A stretch of DNA of 64,000 bases from Erinaceus europaeus (taxonomy: Eukaryota > Chordata > Mammalia > Eulipotyphla > Erinaceidae). The notes under the pieces are model-generated. The model saw only the letters and a list, made by a program, of their open reading frames with translations. It made no database searches and was not told the origin of the DNA. Positions 38,101 to 50,100 of the stretch are shown here, piece after piece. Position numbers and translations under genes: made by a program. Numbering within the stretch: position 1 is the stretch's first letter; each line of letters starts with the position of its first letter. The DNA is taken from NCBI RefSeq assembly GCF_950295315.1, contig NC_080181.1:37663375-37727374 (forward strand), given 5' to 3'.

Positions 38101-41100
38101 AGAGAAGAGGGAAGGGGAAGGGAGGGTAGGCAGAGAGAGGCAGACTGAAAAAAAAAAAAAAGAGAAAGTCTTGTATTGTGAAAAACAAAGGCTTCTTCTG
38201 TCCAGGGAAGCTGAGGGATTCTGGAAAATGGAGAAGTTTCTATGAGATTGATATGATGATAAATGAGTTAGTAATCAGGAAAGCATCAACAATTAATGCA
38301 CTGAACCTAGGAGCACCAAAATAAAGAGAATGTTAGCAAACCTGAAGGGAGAAGATCACAGCAGCACAGTAATTATAGGTGGCCCAAATGACATGAGAGG
38401 AAAGATTATCTGGTTAGAAAATCAGCTGGGAAATACTAGATTAGATATAGTATAGATATGGATACACATATAAATATACAAAAGTAGTAAAACTTACATT
38501 CTTGCTCTTTGTGGAGCATTTTCAAAGGACCTATGTTGGAACATAATGCAAGTCTTTATATTTAACAAGAGTGAAATCATTATCAAGCATCTTCCTATAC
38601 CACAGTGAGAGGATATTACAAACTAAACAAGGAGCAAAGCTTGAAAAACCACAAATGGTTGAAAATTAAGTGACATGCTGAACAACTGTGGGGTCAGTGT
38701 AGAGAAGTAAAAATACCTGGTGATAAAGAGAAATTAAAATATAGGGGCCAGGCAGTGGCGTACCCAGTTAAGGCGCACCTGCTTAAATGCACATATTACA
38801 GCGTGCAAGGACCCGGATTCAAAACCCTGGTCCCCACCTATAGGGGGGATAGCTTCATGGATGAAGCAGGGTTGCAGGTGTCTCTCTGTCTCTCTTCCTC
38901 TCTCTCTCCCCCTTCCTCTCAATTTCTCTCTCCCTCTCTAATAAATAAATACATAATTAAAATAGTAAAAAGAAAAAGAAGTGCACATAGTACAAGGACC
39001 TACACAAAGATCCAGGTTCAAGCCCCTGACTCCCCACCTTCAGGGGGAACACTTCAGAAGTAGCAAAGCAGGTCTGCAGGCTACTTTCTCCCTCTTATCT
39101 CCACCATCTCTCTCAAAAGAAAGGAAAAGAAAATACGGGACACTTGAATAATGTGCATGTGAATATTATGCTAAATATGAAATTTATAGCAATACAGAAA
39201 TTAGAAAAACCTCATCCAATCTAATATCACTCCCCCCCAAATGTTTATTTATTGAATAGAGACAGCCAGAAATCAAGAGGGTAGGGAGAGATAGGGAGAG
39301 AGACAGAGAGACACCTGCAGCCCTGCTTCACTTGCAAAGCTTCCCCCTCCAGGTGGGACTGGTGGCTTGAACCTGGGTTCTTGTGTACTGTAGCATATGC
39401 ATGTTATAAACCAGTTAATAAAAGTATAAAACTTTGTGGCAAGTACCTGAATCAGCATATCTTACCATATTTATATAGCTTATCATTTACTCTTAATTCT
39501 TTTTTTTTTTTTTTAAGGGCTCTCTTTGGGTAGTGACTTCTTTTGCTGTGCAGAATCTTTTTATTTTTTTTTAATTTCTTCATTGGGGAATTAATGTTTT
39601 ACATTCAACAATAAATACGATAGTTTGTATATGCATAACATTTCTTAGTTTTCCACATAGCAGTACAACCTCTACTAGGTCCACTGTCATCCTTTTCCAG
39701 GACCTGTATTCTCCCCATGACCTACCCCAGAGTCTTTTACTTTGGTGCAATACACCAACTGCAGTTCAGGTTACTTGTGTTTTCTCTTCTGATCTTGTTT
39801 TTCAACTTCTGCCTGAAAGTGTGAGATCATCCCATATTCATCCTTCTGTTTCTGACTTATTTCACTTAACATGATTTTTTTTTTTTTTAACCAGAGTACT
39901 GCTCAGCTCTGGCGTATGGTGGTGTGGTTGATTGAACCTGGGACATGAGAGCCTCAGGCTTGAAAGTCTCTTTGCATAACCATTATGCTATACCCCCACC
40001 CAGTTAACATGAATTTTTCAAGCTCCATCCAAGATCAGCTGAAAACGGTGAAGTCACATCTTGCTCAGCCACTCATCTGTTGTTGGACACCTGGGTTGCT
40101 TCCAGGTTTTGGCTATTACAAATTGTGTTGCTATGAACATAAGTATATACAAATCTTTTTGGAACGTGTGTTGGGTTCCTTAGGATATATCCCCAGGAGA
40201 GGAATTGCAGGATAATAGGGTAGGTCCATTTCTAGCCTTCTGTAACTTCTCCAGACTGTTCTCCACAGAGGGTGGACCAATTGACATTCCCACCAGCAGT
40301 GCAGGAGGCTTCCTTTGATCCCACAACCTCTCCAGCATTTGTTGCTGCTACCTTTTCTGATGTATGACATTCTCACAGGAGTGAAGTGGTATTTCATTGT
40401 TGTCTTTATTTGCATTTCTCTGACATTCAAAGACTTGGAGCATTTTTTCATGTATTTCTCAGCCTTTTGGATCTCTTCTGTGGTGTATATTCTGTCCATG
40501 TCCTCTCCCCATTTTTGGATGGGGTCATTTTTTTTCTTGTGGTACAGTTTGGCAAGCTCTTTATATATTTTTATTATTAGTCTCTTGTCTGATGTATGGT
40601 ATGTAAAGATCTTCTCCCATTCTGTGAGGGGTCTCTTGATTTGGGTAGTGGTTTTCTTTTGCTGTGCAGAAGGTTTTTAATTTGATGTAGTCCCATAGGT
40701 GCGCGCCATTATGCCGGGTTAGCTTCTCGGGCGGGAGATAGAAGACCAGGGACTCATGGCTGAGCTGGAAACGCAGTTCAGTCTTTATTCACGAGCAGAG
40801 ATGTAGTTCAACAACTTAATCTCTAATCACAATTCTGTCCTATCTCCTGAGGTGGAAGTGTCTTTAACAGGAAGTACCTAGGGTGGGGGTGGGGAGAAGC
40901 AAAAGCGCGTGAACCAGTGGGGATTAAACCAATGAAAACAATGATTATGTGAATAGACTACAGTGGCAAGAAATGCAACAGAAGGGGTCTTAGAAGCAGA
41001 ATTTAGAAACATACCAACACATAGGTTTATACTTGCCTTAGTCTTCTTTGTAATTGGATTCGTTTCATTGAAGATGTCTCTAAAATTTATGTGGAAAAGA

Positions 41101-44100
41101 GTTCTGCTAATGTTTTCCTCTAAGTATCTGATAGTTTCTGGTCTAACATCGAAGTCATTGATCCACTTGGAATTTACTTTTGTATTTGATGAAATATAGT
41201 GGTTCAGTTTTATTCTTCTGCATGTTTCAACCCATTTTTTCTAACACCACTTGTTGAAGAGACTCTACTATTCCCCATTTAATAGTCTGGGCACCTTTGT
41301 CAAAGATTAGATGTCCGTAGGTGTGGGGGCACTCAATTCTAAATGTTGCTTTTTTACTATATTGATAGAAATACACGATACAATGAATTCTTTTTTTTTT
41401 TTATTCCCTTTTGTTGCCCTTGTTGTTTTTATTGTTGTAGTTGTTGTTGATCTCGTTGTTGTTGGATAGCACAGAGAGAAATGGAGAGAGGAGGGGAAGA
41501 CAAAGAAGGGGAGAGAAAGATGGACACCTGCAGTCCTGTTTCACCGCTTGTGAAGCGATTCCCCTGCAGGTGGGGAGCCGGGGGCTCAAACCAGGATCCT
41601 TACACTGGTCCTTGTGCTTAGCGCCACCTGCGCTTAACCCGCTGTGCTACCGCCAGACTCCCGATACAATGAATTCTTTAAAGTTACTGTCATCATTTCT
41701 TAACTTGTTAAGTGAAATACCTGTTAAGATTAGGTAACCATAGCTACTTATTGACTCTGCTGCTAATTTTGATGCTCTGCTAGGCCCTAGTAGTGACAAC
41801 ATTGAAGAGGACTTGAATGCTGCTGCCATAGGTTCTTCTGCAACTGTGTTGGAAGAGACAAGGAAGGAAACCACTCCGGTACAGCTTCCAGTTTCAGGAC
41901 CAGAACTGGCTGCCATGATGAAGATTGGAACCCGGGTCATGAGAGGTGTTGATTGGAAGTGGGGTGATCAGGTACTGAAATTTGATTTAGCTGCACATTA
42001 GTCACCATATGCACATCCTGACTTGCATGCTGGTCATCGGGTAGGGGAATAAGTAGCTACCATAACTTCAGAGGTAGATTCCTCAGCAGATGAGGAGAGT
42101 CAAACTAAAGAGCAAATATGGGCGGTAGTGCAGTAGGTTAAGCGCAGGAGGCTCAAAGTACAAGAACCGGCATAAGGATCCTGGTTTGAGCCCCCGGCTC
42201 CTCACCTGCAGGGGAGTTGCTTCACAAGCGGTGAAGTAGGTCTGCAGGTGTCTGTCTTTCTCTCCCCCTCTCTCTCTCCCCTTTCTCTTTATATTTCTCT
42301 CTGTCCTATCCAACAACAACGACATCAATAATAACTACAACAATAAAACAGCAAGGTTAACAAAAGGGAATAAATACATTAATTAATTAAAAAATAAATA
42401 AAGAGCAAATAATAGCAGCCTGGGACATGCATTAAGTTGAGTGAAGTAGTCAAGGAGAAACCTATCATGTAGTTCAATTCATTGTTTAGTTCAGAACAAG
42501 AAATGAGAGTGAGCTGAAGAGCAATGACCTTATCTGAATAATAATGTTGTGGTAACTCCAGGGCAAAAAGACCTGATGGCTCAGTGCCTAGAGACTGCCC
42601 CAACCCATGCAGCCCTGCACACAATTATGGTGGTGCCAGTTGGGCTGTGACCACCTTTCTGTTTTCTCTTAATAGCACACCACTCCTCACCTCTACTTGG
42701 TGTTCATAATCTCTAACTGAGGACAGCAGTCATGTTCCTGTGGTGTGATAGCATTTTTGTGTAGGTTTTGTCTGCCTCACTTAAAAAAAATCACTTTGGC
42801 AGAGTGGAGTGTCGATTTATAAGATATATATATATATTTTTGCCTCTAGGGTTATTTCTGGGGCTCTGTGCCTACACCATGAATCCACTGTCCCTGGAGG
42901 CCTCCCCCCCCTTTTGTTGTTCTTGTTGTAGCCTTTTGGGGTTATTATTGTTGTTGTTGATGTCATTCACTGTTAGATAGGACAGAGAGAATAGGAGAGA
43001 GGAGGGGAAGACAGAGGGGGAGAGAAAGATAGATACCTGAAGACCTACTTCACCACCTGTGAAGTGACTCCCCTGCTGGTGGGGATCTGGGGATCCTTAC
43101 ACCGATCCTTGTGCTTTGTACCACATGCACTTAACCCGCTGTGCTACCACCCAGCCCCCAAGATTTTTATTGTCACAGGTGTACAGTTTCATATCTTCCC
43201 ATGGTATCAGCACATCACACCCTCCACTGACTTGTTCCCTCACAGGACACTGGCTTACCTCTCCCCCCATCCATTTAGAGTCCTTGAATCTAATTAAAGT
43301 TTTCCCCATGTCTTTTCCCATTATTTGCTTCTCAAGTCCTGCCTGTAAGTGAGATCCTCTGGTATTTGACTTTGTCTTTCTGACTTAGTTAATTTAATAT
43401 GACTCCTTCACATTTCATCCAAGTTCTACCAAAATAGACAATTTCATTTTTTCTTACTGGTGAATAGCATTCTATTGTGTAGATATAGTATAGCTTCCTA
43501 ACTGTTCATCTGCTTTGGACACTTTGGTTGCTTCCAAATCTAACTGTTGTAAGCATTGCTACAGTGACTATAGATGTGGGTGGATATCTTTGGGTGAATA
43601 TCTTTGTGTTCTTTTTAAAATATTATTTTCCTTTATTTATTTTGGATAGAGACAGAAAGTAAAAGGGCAAGTTGAGACAGAGGGTGAGGGAGAGATGTAT
43701 AGCACCGCTTCACCACTTACAATGTTCCCTTTTTCAGGTGGAGACCAAAGGCATGGACTAAGGTCTTTGCATATTGTGACATATGCATTTGACCAGATGC
43801 ACCACCACTTGGGTCACATCTTTGTGTTCTTTAGATAAAATGTCTAGGAGAAGAATTGCTGGATCATATAGTACTTTCTTTTTTTTCTTTTTTCTTTTTT
43901 TTTTTTTTTTTTAGTGTTTTGAGGAATCTTCACAACCCACAAGTGGCACTCAGCTCACATCTTGTTAGAATCATTTAAAAACGGAAATGTCCCAGTACAG
44001 ATAGCAGGATCTTAAAAACCAGTACTCATTTGTGGCAGTGAAAGCTGAGTTCCACTCTCTGCTCTAGAAATGGAGATGGTGTAGATTGCTCAGTGTTCCA

Positions 44101-47100
44101 GTGTTGTAAAGGCTCTGAGGGACTGAGGTTGAGACTGGTGAGCCATGTCTCTTCATTTGCTTAGAACACTGATTGAGAGTGGCCTTCCCTTCTTACCTCT
44201 TTGGTAAGAGTGAGCAAACTATTTCCTGTTATTTAATGTATGGTTAAGATATAAGCTGTGCATGTTCTAGTGGGTTTGTGGGTTTGAAGCCATTATGGTC
44301 CACGAAGTTCATTTGACTCAGTCACCCTTATAGGTGACATCTGTGTGACAGGATTGGCAGATGTGTTTTTAATTGATTACTATTTTGGCTTCCCTAGGAT
44401 GGACCACCTCCTGGCCTTGGTCGTGTGATTGGTGAACTGGGAGAGGATGGGTGGATCCGGGTCCAATGGGACACAGGCAGCACCAACTCCTACAGGATGG
44501 GAAAAGAGGGAAAGTATGACCTCAAATTGGCAGAGCTACCTGCCTCCACGCAGCCCTCAGCAGACGACTCAGACACAGAGGATGACTCTGGTGGGTGTTT
44601 TAGGGATTCCTTAGTCTGGGGGTAGAGGCTGTTGAATCCTTCGTGGCCTAGTATGCTGAGTCCCTAAACTGACTGGCCATGCTTTTTTATCTGTGAGTGT
44701 GAGAACTGTGTCAGAACTCAGCTACAGATAATGCACTTGAAATTTTGAATTTGCTCTTGAAGGTATGATTTGAATACTCTCAGGTGATTCTGATGTAGGG
44801 ATGTAGCTTGGCTCTGGGATCCTGAAACCTGTGTGGACTGGACTGTTGTAACCTCAGACAGAGGCAGGCTGAGGCAGCACAGGCAGCTGTGTGCTCATCT
44901 CTAGTCTTGAGGTAGCAGACCTATTCCTGGAGGAACAGGCATCGCCAGAATGCAAACACATCATCTTTCTTTCACCTATCTTCTGTGTCCTTTACTCAAC
45001 TTTCTGCAGATAGGGGCTAGTTAGTGGTGCAGAAGTGCTGCACACACTGTGGAGTTAGTCAGTACTCTATCGCCGTAACAACAGCAGAAGTGAGACTTTA
45101 TGGTGAACTTGTTTAGTTAAATTCTGTCTAAGGAAATCCAAGGTTTTGAGAGGAGGGCTTCATGCAAGTTTTTAGATTAAAAGATTTTGGTGTGTTTAAG
45201 CATCCAGGAGGCACTCCTGACTCTGACTTAGGTGCCATGTGTATATGCAATACAGTCAGGATCTTGTATCAATTATTAGAAGACAGCTGAGTGAGTGACT
45301 GAGCTAGAAGTGTTATACTCTTTTGTGTCACATGTGGGGTCTTAACCCCACAGATGTAGCACATGTGTCTACCTTGATTGGACTCTCTGGAAGAATGGCA
45401 GGTGAGAATTCTACCACTGAGCCACCAATGCAACCGTTCTCTGGAAGAATGGAAGGGAAGTCTATACAGTTAGTGCTCATTTTGTTAGGACTGAGTCTGA
45501 GTAGGCAGTGTCCTTCTTCCTCCTAGCTCTCTATCCAGAGGGCATGACCAGTGCTAATCATATGGCAGAACAGCGACCCATCTACTTCCAAAAGCCTGAA
45601 GCCTGGCCACGCCAGCCTCTTATTCTCTCAGAAGCAGGTGCTTTTTCCACAGCCAAGGTGTAGTTGACTCGTTAGTTGCCAGCTTTGACATTCAGTACAC
45701 TGGATTTCTGTGGGTCGAGTCGTTGAAATTCTTTCAGAGGTTTTGAGCTGTAGTCTGAGAATATCTAAATAAATTTTGACCGCCATCTAAAAAGATTTTC
45801 TTTCTTTGAGGGAAGCGAGGGCAGAGATCATTAGAGCCAGTATTTATGGCATTCTTAATTCCAGCTCTGAAGAGTCTGCTTCCTTTTCCATAGTAAAAAG
45901 AAGAATGTGATACTAAATTCATTAATTAAATTACTTGATTGAGGGACCAGAAGATAGTTTACCATATCTCTTTATCTCTGTCTCTCAACCTCTGTATTAA
46001 AAAAAAAAAAAAAAAGAGAATTCCACCTGGAGCAGTGGAATCAGATAGATGCGAAACCCCAGAGAAAATCCTGGTGACAGGGAGAGCTTCAGTTCCATTT
46101 GAGAGTATGGTTTACTTATTTTGCCCATTCTTTTAGAAGCTGAACAAATTGAACGGAACATTCACCCCACAGCAATGATGCTCACCAGCACTATTAATCT
46201 ACTGCAGACTCTTTGTCTCTCTGCTGGAGTTCACGCTGAAATCATGCAGAGTGAAGCCACCAAGACTCTGTGTGGACTGCTTCGAATGTTAGTGGAAAGT
46301 GGGACAACAGACAAGACATGTATGTCATAAATTATGGCTTCCCAGGGTTTACATTGTGATTGTCAATTTGGGGGGGGGGTGATATGTGCCTAAAGACTGC
46401 CATCCTTGTCAGAGTACCACTACCTGAGTGGGCTAAGCAACTAATTTTCTTGTAATCCTAGAGGCTTGATGTCCAGATTGAAGGTGTGGGCAAGGTTGGT
46501 GCTTTCTGGAGACTGTGAGGGAGGATTTTCCCCCCTCCCCCTCACTGCTGGGGAGTGGTTTCCTGGGTATCTTTAGCTTTCCTTGGCTTACTAACCATCA
46601 CTTTTCATCTTCACATGGTGCTCTTCCTGTGTGTCCTTGTCTCTAAATTTCCCCATTTTATAAGGACACCAGTTGGAGGAAAACCTATCCTACTCTAGTT
46701 TGTCCTCATCTAAACCAAATTCTCGTTTAATGTCCTCTGTAGGTTCTTAGGAACTTTAATTTTGAGCAACTGGGTTCCATAATATCAAGTTCAAGACATT
46801 CCTCTTGAGCAGAAGTATTATTCCTTGTCATTGTTATTAAAAAGTGAAATTTGGGTCTGGGAGGTGGCACACCGGGTTGAACACACATGTTACAATGTGC
46901 AAGGACCTGGGTTCAAGCATCCAGTCCCCACCTGGAGGGGGAAAGCTTTGTGAGTAGTGAAGCGGTGTTGCAGTTGTTTTTCTGTCTCTTTCCCTCTCTG
47001 TATCCCCTACCCTCTCAATTTCTGGCTGTCTGTATCCAGTATATAAAGATAGTAAAAAGAAAAAGAAAGAAAGAGAAAAAAGTGAAATTGAATGTAGCAC

Positions 47101-50100
47101 TGCTATTTGGAATATGCTGTACATTCCATTTCCAAATATAGGTCATATTCTGAGGTGCTAGGAATTAAGGTTTCAGTATGGAAATTTGTAAGGGACACAG
47201 TTCAACCCCCAACAGTAACTTAACACAAACTTGGGCTGACCAAGATAGCTTACCTGGATCCTGTGGCTGTTTTGTCATGCATATAACCCAAGTTTGAGCC
47301 TGGCCTGTGCTATACTGAAGGAAGCCTTGGTGCTGTGGTTGTCTTTTCCTTTCTTTTCTTCCATCCTTTTTTTTTTCTTTCCTTCTTTTAAAAAATATTT
47401 TAATTTACTTATTATTGAATAGAGACAGAGAGAAATTGAGAGGAGAGAGACAGAAGTACTTGTAGCCCGGCTTCATCACTCGTGGAGCTTTTCCCCTGCA
47501 GGTGGGGATCAGGGGGTTGAACCTGGGTCCTTGTAAACTACTATGTGAGTGCTTAACCAGATGCACCACCACCTTGCCCCTCCTTCCTCCATGTTTCTTC
47601 TTTTCCTTTTTTTTTTTTAATTGATTTAATAATGATCAATAAGTTTGTTGGATAAGAGAGGTACAATTCCACACAAATTCCCACCACTAGAGTTCTGCAT
47701 CCCATCCCCTCCATTGGAGGCTTTCCTATTCTTTATCCCTCTGGGACCATGGACCCAGGGTCATTAGGGGGTACAGAAGGTGAAAAGTCTGGCTTCTGTA
47801 ATTGCTTTTCTGCTGGACATGGGTGTTGGCAGGTTGATCCATACTTGAGCCTGTTACTGTCTTTCCCTAGTTCTCCCTCTATTTCTGTCTCACTTCTTCT
47901 CTGAAAAAGTTGACTTGCAGTAGTGAAACTATAGAATTAAGATAGATCAGATAGCTATATAAAACAACTTTATACTCTCAAAAGTATTTATTGGAGACCA
48001 GAAACCAAATTCAAGAGAGCAGAACTGAGCTCATTATGGAGCTAGTATGGAGAGTGGTTTTTTTTTTTATGTATATTTATTTATTCCCTTTTGTTGCCCT
48101 TGTTGTTTTATTATTGTAGTTATTATTGTTGTTATTGTTGTCATTGTTGGATAGGACAGAGAGAAATGGAGAGAGGAGGGGAAGACAGAGGGGGGAGAGA
48201 AAGACACCTGCAGACCATCACCGCCTGTGAAGCAACTCCCCTGCAGGTGGCGAGCTGGGGGCTCGAACTGAGATTCTTACATCCGTCCTTGCGCTTTGTG
48301 CCACATGTGCTTAACCCACTGCGCTACCGCCCGACTCCCAAGAGTGTTCTTTATTGCCTCACGTGACTTGTGGAGCCTCCAGCCTTCCTTGATTTGTGGA
48401 CATATCACTTCAATCTCTACCACCTTTACATGGTTGTTTCCCTGTTATGTCTCAGTTCTTTTCAGCCCTACAAGAATTTTCTGCCCCACTGGATATAGCA
48501 TTTACCCTAATCTGTTATAATGCTTACCTTAATTATATTGGCAAAGATTTTATTTATTCTGAGATTCTGAGTAAACATAGACTTTGGGGTTGAAGGAGCT
48601 ACAATTCAACCCATCAAAGTTATGTGAATAAAGTATAAGAGTAGGTTGAGGATATGGTTAAGTTTGTGCATGTATGGGCTTTTGGGTTTCAGTTTGTGTT
48701 GTGTTAGGTGGGGAGAGGGGAAGAGAGACAGACAGACAGACAGACAGACATTCTGGCTCAAGCCCAGGTCCTAGCACCTTGTAATAATGTTGACTTAATC
48801 AGACATACCATTTCCCAGCATCCTGGGGAGGATATTTAAAACATATGATATTAAAATATATATAATAGTTTTTATATAATATAAAATAGTCTATTGAAAT
48901 TGTAAATTGCTTTCCTGTTGCCTAGAAGCAGTGAGATGAAATTCCTTAAATAGCTTGAGTCATATATATATATATATTTTTTTAATTTTTTTTAAATGAG
49001 AGATAATACAGAGAAAAAGAGACCAAGATCAGAGCAGTGCTTAGCCCTGGGTTTATGGTAGCATTGGAGATTTTATATTTTTTATTTTGCATTTGTTATT
49101 AATAGTTTGTTACAAGATTGTAAGATTACAATGTATATAGTTTCATACCACATCTATGGTGGTGCTGGAGATTGAATCGGGGACCTCAGAGCCTCAGGCA
49201 TGAAAGTCTTTTGCATAGCCATAATTATGTCTTTTCCCCAGCGCCTGTTACATGTATCTTAGAGACCGTGGACGTATGTAGTGTTCCGTGAGCTAAATTC
49301 AACTGAAAGGTTTTTCCCTTTTCTCTCACTTGGAGCCAGTGTAATGTAGTTTACAAAGTAGCTTATTACTCAAGGTAGCACAGTAGGTCCATGTAATGTA
49401 GAGATTGTTCTTGAGTATTTCCATCCTGGAAGTTCAGTGCCAAGCAGGTCTGTTTGCTCTGGTAGCATCCCCCAGTAGGCTGGTGTGCCGGGAGCAGCAC
49501 CGGAGCTGGTGCACGCTGGGATTCGTGCGCAGCATCGCGCTCACGCCTCACATGTGCGCCGCCCTCAGTTCCCCGCAGTGGATCGCCCTACTCATGAAGG
49601 TTGTGGAGGGACACGCCCCATTTACTGCTGCCTCTCTGCAGCGTCAGGTAACTGTGCTTGCCCTGCAGTTTCTCATTCTGGGTATATTCAGGGACTGTAG
49701 CAACCCCATAGAAAGTGACATCAAGACTGGACACTCCTATTGCCCTAAGTGCCTTTATTCCATAATCGATTTAGAAAACAACTAAACTAACTTGCAAGTA
49801 GATTTTCTAGAGGCGAAAGATCAAGGTGCTTGATTGCTTTAAATTGGGTAATTTGCTTAATAAGCCTACTTGTTTTTCTCTGAAGTGATAAATTCTACCA
49901 GCTGGACTCTGCTTCACAGGAGTTGTAATCTAATTCTCTTGAGAATTAAAAGGAATTATTTTTTAATTAAGTTAATATAAGCATCTGTAATATAGCTTTA
50001 AAAAAACCCTGGTAATTTACATCAACCTGAAGATTATTTGATTGTGAAATAATGAATAGTATAACTCTGACATAGAAACAGAAATTAAAGAGAACACAAA

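Larger units (their letters stand above)
39518..41370 (-). mobile_element. L1 3' half, antisense, with SINE and LTR insertions
   Basis: The 3' tip (TTTCTTCATTGGGGAATTAA) is at about 39573. ORF2 carboxy-terminal sequence is read on the minus strand at 40131-40499 ([25 protein letters not shown]), a diagnostic L1 motif set. A third-family SINE sits at 39880-40005 and a solo LTR at 40700-41019. L1 resumes at 41026 and continues to AGATGTCCGTAGGTG. Confidence 0.9.

Noticed and set aside
40131..40499. 122-codon minus-strand open frame as a host gene
   Set aside because: It is the carboxy end of L1 ORF2 ([14 protein letters not shown] motifs) in a truncated copy.
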